A stretch of DNA of 21,500 nucleotides from an uncultured Chitinophagales bacterium (GTDB taxonomy: Bacteria > Bacteroidota > Bacteroidia > Chitinophagales > Chitinophagaceae): NCBI GenBank assembly GCA_946886475.1, contig CAMPIQ010000054.1, forward strand, positions 1 through 21,500. Reading direction: 5' to 3'. Shown one piece after another: positions 14,235 through 21,500 of this stretch. Made by a program: the position numbers and the translations under genes. The first letter of the stretch is position 1; every line of letters starts with the position of its first letter. Below the pieces are notes generated by a model, which was not told the origin of the DNA, searched no databases, and saw only the letters and a program-made list of their open reading frames with translations.

Positions 14235-14867
14235 CTATTGAAATAAATCTTTTTTTCTTTTTTCCATTTCGCCGGCAATGGTTTTTCCATCCTGATCCCC
14301 GGATCTCAGTTTCTCAACTATGTGCTGATAACTTTCTTTATCACGGTTCTGGCTCAATTTGAAAACATTATCAATGGAAGCTACTTCTACTTCAAATGCA
14401 ACTATGGCCTTCATTAATTTGTTGCGGTAGTCTTCCGGAAGATTATCATAGACCGTTGTGGATTGGCGGTCCCCGCCTTCAAAGTGCAGAGAAGTTTTTT
14501 TCAAAATATCAACCAGTGCCTCATCATTAAGAAAAGTCAATTTGCCTTTTACATGAACCGACATATAATTCCATGTGGAAGCCTGGTGCGGGTCGCTGTA
14601 CCAGGTTGCACTTACATAGGTATGATGGCCCGTAAAAACACAAAGTACATGATGATTATTTTCAAAGGCCTTATGATGGTCGGTTTGTTTCATCATATGA
14701 CCCGTAAGATATAAGCCGTTTTGTCTCTCCTCAATGAAAACAGGGATCTGGGTTGCCACGGGTTTATGCTCTTTATCGCATCCGGCGATGAATGCAAATG
14801 GGTTCTTTCGAATAAATTCCATGACAACCTGGTGGTCTTTTTCTTTGAAATAAGGAAGATTATACAT
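14235..14867 (-). CDS. PaiB-like FMN-binding protein
   Basis: 210 residues, the usual size. It belongs to the PaiB / FMN-binding split-barrel family (pyridoxamine-phosphate-oxidase-like fold). Signatures are CVFTGHHTYVSATWY (76-90) and STWNYMSVHVKG (97-108), with FAFIAGCDKEHKPVATQIPV near the N-terminus. Bacillus PaiB is described as a negative regulator of sporulation and protease genes, and homologues are named transcriptional regulators, but no DNA-binding domain is visible. A flavin- or heme-related redox role is equally possible. It begins 8 bp after the stop of the Mrp-type ATPase gene on the same strand, so the two form an operon. Confidence 0.9.
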   Translation of the reverse strand: MYNLPYFKEKDHQVVMEFIRKNPFAFIAGCDKEHKPVATQIPVFIEERQNGLYLTGHMMKQTDHHKAFENNHHVLCVFTGHHTYVSATWYSDPHQASTWNYMSVHVKGKLTFLNDEALVDILKKTSLHFEGGDRQSTTVYDNLPEDYRNKLMKAIVAFEVEVASIDNVFKLSQNRDKESYQHIVEKLRSGDQDGKTIAGEMEKRKKDLFQ

Positions 14868-14875
14868 GGTGGGAC

Positions 14876-15979
14876 CTATTTATTTTCTTCAACTACTTCT
14901 GCTACTTCTTCAGCCTTCATCCGGGCATTACGCATAGATACGCTCCTTGCAACTGTTCCTGCAAATTCACGGAATGCCGATGTTGTGATCTCATCATTAC
15001 TTAGCATTACCGGCCGCCCCACATCGCCTCCTTCCCTGATCCCCTGCACCAGAGGAATGGATCCTAAAAATGGAATGTCATATTCTTCGGCAAGCCTTTT
15101 ACCTCCTTCTCTTCCGAAAATATAATATTTATGGTTGGGTAATTCAGCGGGAGTGAAATAACTCATGTTTTCAACAAGACCAATAATGGGAACATTCAGT
15201 TGGGCCTGGCCAAACATGGAAATGCCCTTTCTGGCATCGGCCAGAGCTACATCCTGTGGAGTGGTTACAACCACTATTCCTGTTACAGGTGCTGTTTGCA
15301 TCAGGGTAAGGTGGATATCTCCAGTTCCCGGCGGCATGTCAATAACCAGGTAATCCAACTCGCCCCAGCTTACATCTGTTATGAATTGCCTGATGGCGCT
15401 GCTGGCCATGGGGCCCCTCCATACAACTGCATTTTTTTCCTCTACAAGCAAGCCAATGCTCAATAATTTAATACCGAATTTTTCAAGAGGCAGGATCATG
15501 CCTTTACCATTCACTTCGGTCATCATTGGTCTTTCCCCGCGTACACCAAACATGATAGGTACACTGGGACCATAGATATCAGCATCCATCAAACCTACAC
15601 TGGCCCCATCCTTTGCCAATGCAAGCGCCAGGTTAGCGGCTACAGTACTTTTTCCTACGCCACCTTTTCCACTTACTACTGCAATGATATTTTTAACGCC
15701 CGGCAGAACAGAGCTTTTATCTGCCCTCAATGTGGTAGTACTTGAATCAAAATTTACTTTTACAATGGCATTTTTATCCGTGGATGATTTAATTGCATTG
15801 ATACAATCAGTTTTGATCTTATCTTTTAAAGGACAGGCGGGGGTAGTAAGAATAACTGTAAAAGAAACCTCGTTTCCATGGATCTCTATATCCCTGATCA
15901 TATTCAGGGTTACCAGGTCTTTACCAAGATCCGGCTCCTGCACGCGACCAAGTGCTTTTAAAATATCTTCCTGTGTCAT
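14876..15979 (-). CDS. mrp: Mrp/ApbC-type P-loop ATPase, iron-sulfur carrier family
   Basis: 367 residues. Residues 1-80 are a MIP18/DUF59 domain (VQEPDLGKDLVTLNMI; TTPACPLKD with Cys49). Residues about 95-345 are the Mrp/NBP35 ATPase: deviant Walker A GKGGVGKST (104-112), DADIYGPSVP (132-141), VVWRGPM (185-191), VIDMPPGTGD (212-221) and GLVENMSYF (267-275). Such proteins bind and hand over [4Fe-4S] clusters in the cytosol. The CPxC pair that normally follows ENMSYF is missing: the sequence reads TPAELPNHKYYIFG, and only Cys49 and Cys59 remain in the whole protein. TAACTTTG lies 19 nt before the ATG. The PaiB-like gene follows 8 bp downstream. Confidence 0.94.
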   Translation of the reverse strand: MTQEDILKALGRVQEPDLGKDLVTLNMIRDIEIHGNEVSFTVILTTPACPLKDKIKTDCINAIKSSTDKNAIVKVNFDSSTTTLRADKSSVLPGVKNIIAVVSGKGGVGKSTVAANLALALAKDGASVGLMDADIYGPSVPIMFGVRGERPMMTEVNGKGMILPLEKFGIKLLSIGLLVEEKNAVVWRGPMASSAIRQFITDVSWGELDYLVIDMPPGTGDIHLTLMQTAPVTGIVVVTTPQDVALADARKGISMFGQAQLNVPIIGLVENMSYFTPAELPNHKYYIFGREGGKRLAEEYDIPFLGSIPLVQGIREGGDVGRPVMLSNDEITTSAFREFAGTVARSVSMRNARMKAEEVAEVVEENK

Positions 15980-15998
15980 AATATTGTTAATGAATCCG

Positions 15999-16006
15999 CA
16001 AAGTTA
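15999..16006 (-). promoter_or_regulatory. -7 promoter element TAnnTTTG of mrp
   Basis: Exact TAACTTTG on the minus strand, 19 nt before the mrp ATG, in an 85-bp divergent promoter region. This is an ordinary short leader, unlike the 5-7 nt cases. Confidence 0.5.
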
Positions 16007-16049
16007 AGCTCAATATTTTAAGCAGCATGACTGCTTTGAAATAGTACGT

Positions 16050-16057
16050 TATTTTTG
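16050..16057 (+). promoter_or_regulatory. -7 promoter element TAnnTTTG of the gene at 16065
   Basis: Exact TATTTTTG, 7 nt before the ATG at 16065, 43 bp from the opposing mrp element. A near-leaderless message is predicted. Confidence 0.5.
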
Positions 16058-16064
16058 GAATGAG

Positions 16065-16706
16065 ATGAGGAAAATTTTATTTCTTACGATCCTTTCGACC
16101 GCCTGCTTTATAAACAGGTCTTTTGCGCAATTTGAAACGGTAAAAGATTCTGTAGTGCAGTTGTATGGAATAGTAATGACCGCCGATAGCTTAGTTGGCA
16201 TACCAGCGGTAAGTGTAACCATAAAAGGATCGAACAGGGGCACTATTACCAATAATCAGGGAGTTTTCTCCATTGTAGTTTTAAAAGGAGATGAAATTGA
16301 ATTCAGTCACGTTAGCTATAAAAATAAACTGATCAATATTCCCCGCAATCTTGAGGGTAATCAATATAGTGTTGTTCAGCTTTTAATAGAAGATACCACC
16401 TATCTGCCGGCAACCATCATCAGGCCAAGGCCAACTCCTGAGCAATTTGCAAGGGATTTTGTTAACAACAATGTTCCTACCGATGATATTGAAATAGCAA
16501 GAAGAAATAATGATGAAGCCAAAAGACGTGTGTTAATGCAAACCACTCCATCAGATGGTGGAGGTGCCGTAACCATGCAATTGCGGAACATTGCCAACCG
16601 GGCCACTTATCAGGGCCAGGTACCTCCAATGAACATCTTTAATCCTGCCGCCTGGGCTGAATTCATACAAGCCTGGAAAAGGGGCGATTTCAAGCGCAAA
16701 AACTAA
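16065..16706 (+). CDS. Secreted carboxypeptidase-regulatory-like domain protein
   Basis: 213 residues. A signal peptide (1-21, ending SFA|Q) exports it. Residues about 30-110 form a CarboxypepD_reg-like beta-sandwich: VQLYGIVMTADSLVGIPAVS, VTIKGSNRGTITNNQGVFSI and GDEIEFSHVSYK, the pattern that opens SusC/TonB-dependent receptors. No plug or barrel follows; the remainder (about 110-213) is polar and ends in a basic tail, FIQAWKRGDFKRKN. Stand-alone proteins of this kind are common in Bacteroidota and have no assigned function. The gene is divergent from mrp. The ATG at 16065 begins the signal peptide; an ATG at 16060 in another frame stops at once. Confidence 0.85.
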   Translation: MRKILFLTILSTACFINRSFAQFETVKDSVVQLYGIVMTADSLVGIPAVSVTIKGSNRGTITNNQGVFSIVVLKGDEIEFSHVSYKNKLINIPRNLEGNQYSVVQLLIEDTTYLPATIIRPRPTPEQFARDFVNNNVPTDDIEIARRNNDEAKRRVLMQTTPSDGGGAVTMQLRNIANRATYQGQVPPMNIFNPAAWAEFIQAWKRGDFKRKN

Positions 16707-16827
16707 CAAGGCTGCCTATTGAAGAATCAATATGTGCTATTGTAATTTACAAATGCCCGTAATACATTACCGGAATTACCATCCCAATTCTTATTACCCA
16801 AAATAAATGAGACAGGGAGATTTTTAC

Positions 16828-16835
16828 TAGGTTTG
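16828..16835 (+). promoter_or_regulatory. -7 promoter element TAnnTTTG of the 3-hydroxybutyryl-CoA dehydrogenase gene
   Basis: Exact TAGGTTTG, 20 nt before the ATG at 16856. Three ATTACC hexamers lie just upstream (16766, 16775 and 16793). Confidence 0.5.
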
Positions 16836-16855
16836 CGCCAATACTCAATTGCAAT

Positions 16856-17743
16856 ATGAAAAATATTTGTGTTATTGGTGCGGGTACCATGGGAAATGGA
16901 ATTGCGCATGTCTTTGCCCAGAGCGGATTCAGGGTTGCGCTTGTGGATGTTTCCCAGGACCAGCTGAATAAGGCCATGGCAACCATCACAAAAAATTTTG
17001 ACAGGCAGGTTACAAAAGGCACCATCACAACCGAAATAAAAGAAAACGCACTAAAGAATATCTTTACCAACTCCTCTCTTGCTGCCGGTGTTAAGGACGC
17101 GGAACTGGTGGTTGAAGCAGCTACGGAAAATATTTCCCTGAAGCTGGAAATATTCAAACAGATTGACGAATATGCGCCGCAAGGCTGTATCCTGGCATCC
17201 AATACATCCTCTATTTCCATTACAAAAATTGCAGCTGCTACTTCAAGGCCGGAAATGGTGATAGGAATGCATTTTATGAATCCTGTACCCGTTATGAAGC
17301 TTGTTGAGATCATTAACGGCTATGCTACAAAAAATGAGGTAACCGGCGCCATAACTGCTTTAAGCAAAACACTGGGAAAAACACCCTGTGTTGTAAACGA
17401 TTACCCAGGTTTTATTGCCAACAGGATTCTAATGCCTATGATCAATGAAGCTATTTATAGCCTGTATGAAGGTGTAGCGGGCGTTGAAGAAATTGACACG
17501 GTAATGAAACTGGGCATGGCCCATCCCATGGGGCCCCTGCAATTGGCAGATTTTATTGGACTTGATGTTTGCCTTAGTATATTAAATGTTTTACACGACG
17601 GATTTGGTCATCCTAAATATGCACCCTGTCCGCTTCTGGTAAATATGGTAACGGCTAAAAAATTAGGGGTGAAGTCGGGAGAAGGATTTTATACTTATTC
17701 AACTGAAAACAGGAACATTCAGGTGAGTGCAAGATTCCTTTGA
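16856..17743 (+). CDS. hbd: 3-hydroxybutyryl-CoA dehydrogenase
   Basis: 295 residues, normal for the single-function enzyme. It interconverts acetoacetyl-CoA and (S)-3-hydroxybutyryl-CoA with NAD(P). Residues 1-185 are the Rossmann domain: GAGTMGNGIAHVFAQSG (8-24), LVVEAATENISLK (84-96), SNTSSISIT (115-123) with Ser118, and MHFMNPVPVMKLVEI (138-152) with catalytic His139 and Glu151. Asn189 in GFIANR completes the active site, with the same spacing as the human enzyme. The C-terminal helical domain carries GMAHPMGPLQLADFIGLD and GVKSGEGFYTY. It would act on material from crotonyl-CoA, the product of the glutaryl-CoA dehydrogenase at the left edge, but serves fatty-acid and butyrate metabolism generally. 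It has its own promoter and no operon partner. Confidence 0.95.
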   Translation: MKNICVIGAGTMGNGIAHVFAQSGFRVALVDVSQDQLNKAMATITKNFDRQVTKGTITTEIKENALKNIFTNSSLAAGVKDAELVVEAATENISLKLEIFKQIDEYAPQGCILASNTSSISITKIAAATSRPEMVIGMHFMNPVPVMKLVEIINGYATKNEVTGAITALSKTLGKTPCVVNDYPGFIANRILMPMINEAIYSLYEGVAGVEEIDTVMKLGMAHPMGPLQLADFIGLDVCLSILNVLHDGFGHPKYAPCPLLVNMVTAKKLGVKSGEGFYTYSTENRNIQVSARFL

Positions 17744-17844
17744 TAAAAATCAAAAAACACCATATTTCAAAATCAGGATCCTCTGGTAGTTTGATAATGA
17801 TTATGAACTATGATGTTTTAACTATGAAATAAGTTTCCAGCCCG

Positions 17845-18435
17845 TTAGTCCTTGTTTCCAATGATTCCGGAGATGCCGAAACTATACATGAGATGATAAT
17901 TAGTTGTTTCCACTGTAACAGGAACCCTGTATGATGTATTTACAAACAGTGCTGCTTCATCCAGGAAATTTACCTTCAATCCCAGGCCAAGCGGAATAAA
18001 AGCACCATAATAATTTTTATACTTACTGGCACCGATACCTGCAGCCAGATAGGGTGTTACCCAATATGCATCACTAAACAATTTCAGGTTAACAGATGCA
18101 TCAGCTTCCATTAATAAAGATTCTTCATTGAACGAAGGCCTCTTGGAAAACGGATAATCGGCAAATGAAAATCCCAGCGTTCCAGCGAAATCAACATTTT
18201 TATGAATTCCTTTGAAATAGGTTATGGCCAGACCTGGTGCCATCTCCGACGTCTTTGCCCAGTTGTCCTCGCGTATAACCTGTTCGAGTGAGCCATTCCG
18301 TATACGATTGGCAGTAAGAAAATCATTTAATATAAAACTTACACCGATGGCTTTGCCCCTGATGTTATTATTCTGAGCGAATGAATGTTGGCAGAATAAG
18401 GAAATGATAAATAATGAAGCAAATACTTTCTTCAT
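17845..18435 (-). CDS. Outer-membrane beta-barrel-like protein, function unknown
   Basis: 196 residues, not recognised by name. A signal peptide (1-20, ending SFA|Q) is followed by alternating-residue strands such as KAIGVSFILNDF, GLAITYFKGIHKNVDFAG, TLGFSFADYPF, YWVTPYLAAGIGASKY and FIPLGLGLKVNF, and a terminal YSFGISGIIG. Length and pattern fit the OmpW/OmpA-like small barrels common in Bacteroidota. TATTTTTG (18465-18472) lies 29 nt before the start. It converges on the 3-hydroxybutyryl-CoA dehydrogenase gene across about 100 bp that hold nothing I can name. Confidence 0.82.
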   Translation of the reverse strand: MKKVFASLFIISLFCQHSFAQNNNIRGKAIGVSFILNDFLTANRIRNGSLEQVIREDNWAKTSEMAPGLAITYFKGIHKNVDFAGTLGFSFADYPFSKRPSFNEESLLMEADASVNLKLFSDAYWVTPYLAAGIGASKYKNYYGAFIPLGLGLKVNFLDEAALFVNTSYRVPVTVETTNYHLMYSFGISGIIGNKD

Positions 18436-18464
18436 AATTAGTTGTTTGGTTTTATGCTAAAAAA

Positions 18465-18472
18465 CAAAAATA
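18465..18472 (-). promoter_or_regulatory. -7 promoter element TAnnTTTG of the outer-membrane protein gene
   Basis: Exact TATTTTTG on the minus strand, 29 nt before the ATG at 18435. The flanks are very AT-rich, so the match is less telling than the others. Confidence 0.4.
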
Positions 18473-18529
18473 AAGGCTAAGGACTAAATATCTGAAAATA
18501 TTTATTCATATACAAACCTGCCATAATTA

Positions 18530-18928
18530 TCATTTTTTTTCAAGCACTTCAACCTTCACTTTTGTCAGACCCTTTCTTATAAATCCAAGTTTTTCGGCAG
18601 CAGCCCTGCTCAGGTCAACTATTCTTGTCATCCGGGGGTGGAGACGGTCATTGGTTTTAACGATCACACTCCTGTTGTTGCTTAAATTGGTTACCCTTAT
18701 CCAGGTACCTAAAGGAAGGGTATTGCAGGCGGCGGTCAACTTTTTACCATCATAAATCTCTCCGTTTGCAGTGGTGCGTCCATTGAACTTATCTGCGTAG
18801 TAACTTGCAATACCGTATAGAACTTTCTTTTGCTTTATTTTGATGGTATCCCGGCTTTTCTCTTCCTGGGCAAAACCCGTTGCCGAGAAAGACAAAAACA
18901 TAACCAGAAAGAATAATGTTTTTTTCAT
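18530..18928 (-). CDS. rlpA: RlpA-like septal ring / double-psi beta-barrel protein
   Basis: 132 residues. A signal peptide (1-20, ending GFA|Q) is followed by an RlpA-like double-psi beta-barrel (about 37-130): YGIASYYADKFNGRTTANGE (38-57), CNTLPLGTWIRVTNLSNNRS, VKTNDRLHPRM with Asp94 at the position of the catalytic Asp of Pseudomonas RlpA, and RIVDLSRAAAEKLG (102-115). Proteins with this domain cleave naked glycan strands in some species, and many have untested activity. There is no SPOR domain, so septal targeting is not evident. The gene starts 6 bp after the stop of the L,D-transpeptidase gene, a clear two-gene cell-wall operon. Confidence 0.92.
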   Translation of the reverse strand: MKKTLFFLVMFLSFSATGFAQEEKSRDTIKIKQKKVLYGIASYYADKFNGRTTANGEIYDGKKLTAACNTLPLGTWIRVTNLSNNRSVIVKTNDRLHPRMTRIVDLSRAAAEKLGFIRKGLTKVKVEVLEKK

Positions 18929-18934
18929 AGGCGG

Positions 18935-20641
18935 TCATTTTCCGGAAAAGATCATATCCCTGTATTTCCTGTCCTCACCATAGATATCATCAAAAAATAC
19001 CAGCCGGTCATCTTTCACATCGCAGGTGAAATATCTAATGTATAAGGGTATTGGTTTTCTAACTGGAATGTACTGCTTCTTTTTCTGGGACAGCCAGGTT
19101 TGCAGGGAGTCCACAGGCACAGCATTTGAAGAATGAATACTGTCATTCTTCAAAATGTATGAGGCCAGGTCATTCCATGACTGAACCCGTACACATCCAT
19201 GACTCAGTGCGCGGTTTGTTCTGCTGAAAAGATAACGCTGGTTGGTATCGTGCAGGTAAACTGAATGTGTATTGGGAAAATTAAATTTCAAAATACCCAG
19301 GGCATTATCATCACCACTCCCCTGAATAACGCGATAAGGTATCCCCTTTTTATACTTTGACCAGTCAACAGCATATGGATCTACTTCATTACCATCCTTA
19401 TCCAGAATACTATATCCTTTTTTCTTTGTATATCCGGGGTCTCTTTTCAATCCCGGAAGGATCTCGCCTTTGATGATACTTTCAGGAATATGCCATTGAG
19501 GATAGGTGATCATATTACTGATGGCACTTGTAATTACAGGTGTTCTGGTTCTTGGTTTTCCTACCACAATTTTTGACCTGAGAACAACCGTATCACTATC
19601 TCTCATTTGCAGATAAAAGCCTGGCATATTTACCCAGAGATATTGTTTTGGCAACACTGGAAGCTGTTTAAACCTGTCCATGTTAATAGCCACACGTATA
19701 AATTTCTCCTGATCGGTATTGTTTAACCTGCTAATGAGTGAGGTGGTAATTTTACCATCCTGTTTTATCTTATAATATTTCTGGTATTGTTTAATAGCAG
19801 ATGAAAGATTTAAAGAATCCGGAGTTTCAGAGATTGTAATATCAAGTGAATCTTCTTCAGTTAACCTTTTATACATAAGTTTACGCAACTGTAAACTGTC
19901 CTTGCCACTTGCCACCACGTAGGTGTATGTTTTCAGATCAGCACTATCCAAAAATAATTTAAGCGCTGATTTCACTTTCTTATAATCCGTATTTACCGGT
20001 TCAAACTTATCCAGAAAATTCCCGGAAGGGGCATTTCTGAATGCTTCCAGTTCCCCGATATAGAATGCTGCACTTAAAGATGTATCCCTGGCAACTATAC
20101 TGTCAGGCAGTAATCGTCCTACTTTAATATCCCTGACTGCCTGAACAAAGGCAGATGTAATCAACAGATCCCGGTAGGCCCATAAAGATGCATCCAGATT
20201 TTTACCATTGATGGTATCATTATACAATTTTGACCGGATAGAACTTAATCTTGAAAAATAATAGTCATCAGGGAATAGTCCATATTCACGGCTGTTGCCT
20301 AAAAAATGATAAAACGTATCAGCAGCAGGATGAAAGACTGCTTCGGAGGACCAAATTGGTTTAAAAGAAAATTTATCATACACCTGCTGAACAATGGCTG
20401 CGTTCTTTATCCGGAATGAGTCAGGCAGGTCCTGACTGTTATTGTTGATATCCGAAAGTGTTCCCCTGATGATTCCACGGGCCTTATCATCAATTGCTTC
20501 AGGGGTTTCCACTATTTCTACATCAGAAACATCCGCATGTTTTTCATTGTTACATGCAACAATGAAAATTAAAATAAAAGCAATGATCAAATTGAATTTC
20601 AGGTGGAACTGCAAATTAAAACTGGTTTTGAATTTCATCAT
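18935..20641 (-). CDS. L,D-transpeptidase lipoprotein (YcbB/LdtD type)
   Basis: 568 residues. The N-terminal lipoprotein signal has a lipobox ending FIVAC (Cys30), somewhat late but usable; the second Met is one codon on. Residues about 60-260 match the L,D-transpeptidase scaffold domain. Residues about 278-308 form a short peptidoglycan-binding segment (LSSAIKQYQKYYKIKQDGKI). Residues about 330-500 are the YkuD catalytic domain: ITYPQWHIPESI (378-389), THSVYLHDT with His464, FSRTNRALSHGCVRV with His481, catalytic Cys483 and Arg485. It would cross-link peptidoglycan stem peptides (3-3 links) or attach proteins to them in the periplasm. It is the first gene of an operon with rlpA. A near -7 element (TACGTTTA) lies in the 232-bp gap upstream. 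Confidence 0.94.
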   Translation of the reverse strand: MMKFKTSFNLQFHLKFNLIIAFILIFIVACNNEKHADVSDVEIVETPEAIDDKARGIIRGTLSDINNNSQDLPDSFRIKNAAIVQQVYDKFSFKPIWSSEAVFHPAADTFYHFLGNSREYGLFPDDYYFSRLSSIRSKLYNDTINGKNLDASLWAYRDLLITSAFVQAVRDIKVGRLLPDSIVARDTSLSAAFYIGELEAFRNAPSGNFLDKFEPVNTDYKKVKSALKLFLDSADLKTYTYVVASGKDSLQLRKLMYKRLTEEDSLDITISETPDSLNLSSAIKQYQKYYKIKQDGKITTSLISRLNNTDQEKFIRVAINMDRFKQLPVLPKQYLWVNMPGFYLQMRDSDTVVLRSKIVVGKPRTRTPVITSAISNMITYPQWHIPESIIKGEILPGLKRDPGYTKKKGYSILDKDGNEVDPYAVDWSKYKKGIPYRVIQGSGDDNALGILKFNFPNTHSVYLHDTNQRYLFSRTNRALSHGCVRVQSWNDLASYILKNDSIHSSNAVPVDSLQTWLSQKKKQYIPVRKPIPLYIRYFTCDVKDDRLVFFDDIYGEDRKYRDMIFSGK

Positions 20642-20873
20642 AGGATAAACCTGTAAACGTATTTCCGTACAAGATAAAAAATATTTGGGCAGTTTGGAGT
20701 ATACAAGGTAATGATGCCGGATCCGGGAGACCTGTCCAGCCTGAGTTGTTAAAATTCAAATACCGCAGATCGGGCAGGTAAAGTAAAATAATGAGCAGAT
20801 GTTAAAAACACCTGCGTAAGCACCAAAAAGCGGATACTTAAGAATTTGATAATTATAAAACAGAAAAAAAGCT

Positions 20874-21500
20874 TCAGGAATATATCCTGTTTATCTTTTG
20901 TTCGATCAGCATCAGGTCGGCCAGAACTATTGCGGTAACCGCTTCCAGCACGGGAGGCACACGAAGTGCAATACAAAGGTCGTGGCGCCCTTTTACTGAA
21001 AACTTTTCGACACGGGCCGTTTCCCGGTTCCAGGATTCCTGCTCCTTTGGAGTTGATGAAGTGGGTTTTACCACTATCCTGAAAACAAGTTCATTCCCAT
21101 TGGTAATACCACCAGCGATACCTCCTGCATGATTGGTTTTTGTTTTGCCTTCCTTATCAATAATGGGATCATTATGATCAGAACCAAACATCCTGGCAGC
21201 TTCAAAACCGGCACCAAATTCAATACCTTTTACGGCAGGAATGGATAAGACAGCATGACTCAGAACTGATTCCGTTGAATCAAAGAAAGGTTCACCCAGC
21301 CCTGCAGGCAATCCTTTCACCCGGCATTCCACAATTCCACCAATTGAATCTTTTGCATCAATTGCTTTTTGCAGGCCTTTTTCAATATCCGTTTCGCCAC
21401 CTGCTTCCATCAAAAAGGCTTCGATGGTTTGGTTCTTTAGGATCTTTTTTGCCACCACTCCTGCTGCAACCAGGGCAACCGTCAGCCTTCCACTGAAATG
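20874..21500 (-). CDS. aroC: Chorismate synthase, 5' end outside the window
   Basis: 209 C-terminal residues are visible and the frame runs off the right edge without a start; the full enzyme is about 355 residues. Chorismate synthase converts EPSP to chorismate using reduced FMN. The first visible residues, HFSGRLTVALVAAGVVA, match the family HFSGR block. Then come GEPFFDSTESVLSHAVLSIP, KGIEFGAGFEAARMFGSDHN, TNHAGGIAGGITNG and SVKGRHDLCIALRVPPVLEA, all standard chorismate synthase signatures. An internal GTG at 21458 is not the real start. The L,D-transpeptidase gene follows after 232 bp on the same strand, with the palindrome CCGGATCCGG (20717-20726) in the gap. Confidence 0.97.
   Translation of the reverse strand, partial: HFSGRLTVALVAAGVVAKKILKNQTIEAFLMEAGGETDIEKGLQKAIDAKDSIGGIVECRVKGLPAGLGEPFFDSTESVLSHAVLSIPAVKGIEFGAGFEAARMFGSDHNDPIIDKEGKTKTNHAGGIAGGITNGNELVFRIVVKPTSSTPKEQESWNRETARVEKFSVKGRHDLCIALRVPPVLEAVTAIVLADLMLIEQKINRIYS

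Noticed and set aside
16747..17313. 188-codon minus-strand frame opposite the 3-hydroxybutyryl-CoA dehydrogenase gene
   Set aside because: Antisense shadow; the plus-strand protein has all catalytic residues of its family.
17744..17844. Gap between the convergent hbd and outer-membrane protein genes
   Set aside because: Looked for a terminator hairpin or small gene and saw none that stands out.
20717..20726. Perfect palindrome CCGGATCCGG between aroC and the L,D-transpeptidase gene
   Set aside because: Short, GC-rich and not followed by a U-tract; it could be part of a terminator or chance, and was not strong enough to list as a feature.
1..21500. CRISPR array, tRNA, rRNA, insertion sequence, toxin-antitoxin or phage-defence genes
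   Set aside because: No spaced direct repeats with spacers, no transposase or integrase motif, and no defence-type domain were recognised; the repeats present are period-7 and intergenic.

Overview
The window looks like chromosomal DNA from a Bacteroidota bacterium, most likely near the Chitinophagaceae. The grounds are moderately AT-rich DNA, many short secreted proteins whose signal peptides end in FAQ or NAQ or in a lipobox Cys, weak Shine-Dalgarno sequences, and repeated exact matches to the Bacteroidota -7 promoter element TAnnTTTG in front of genes. No rRNA, tRNA, CRISPR array, phage or transposase gene was seen.

Layout. 1-837 (-) is the N-terminal part of a glutaryl-CoA dehydrogenase. 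1064-1504 (+) is a lipoprotein with a YCII domain, and 1508-2323 (-) an unrecognised lipoprotein. 2370-2855 (-) is a CAP/SCP lipoprotein. A period-7 repeat array (2928-3011) separates it from a secreted S9/DPP-IV-type peptidase (3012-5513, -).

5650-12288 (-) is a gene train read right to left: a short-chain dehydrogenase (SDR), 2-aminomuconate semialdehyde dehydrogenase, 2-aminomuconate deaminase (RidA fold), kynureninase, kynurenine 3-monooxygenase and pyrF. Divergent from it on + are 3-hydroxyanthranilate 3,4-dioxygenase (12384-12911) and ACMS decarboxylase (13054-14046), separated by a hairpin-forming heptamer-repeat element.

Next come a PaiB-like flavin-binding protein and an Mrp-type P-loop ATPase (-). 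On + follow a secreted carboxypeptidase-regulatory-like protein and a 3-hydroxybutyryl-CoA dehydrogenase. On - follow an outer-membrane protein, an RlpA-like protein with an L,D-transpeptidase lipoprotein (a cell-wall pair), and the 3' part of chorismate synthase, cut by the right edge.

How the genes work together. The central genes encode every step from kynurenine to deaminated 2-aminomuconate: 3-hydroxykynurenine, 3-hydroxyanthranilate, ACMS, 2-aminomuconate semialdehyde, 2-aminomuconate, 4-oxalocrotonate. Tryptophan 2,3-dioxygenase and kynurenine formamidase are not here. Nor are the oxalocrotonate decarboxylase, hydratase and aldolase of the Pseudomonas 2-nitrobenzoate pathway. The nearby glutaryl-CoA and 3-hydroxybutyryl-CoA dehydrogenases suggest a mammal-like route through 2-oxoadipate and glutaryl-CoA. 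That route needs a reductase for 2-aminomuconate or 4-oxalocrotonate, for which I know no assigned gene. The first gene of the operon is an SDR whose catalytic Tyr and Lys are both replaced, which makes it the candidate to test.

Other signals worth attention: four TAnnTTTG elements only 5-7 nt before a start codon (probable leaderless or near-leaderless mRNAs), a family of period-7 intergenic repeats, a structured leader before the deaminase gene, and a possible gene remnant behind the semialdehyde dehydrogenase gene.
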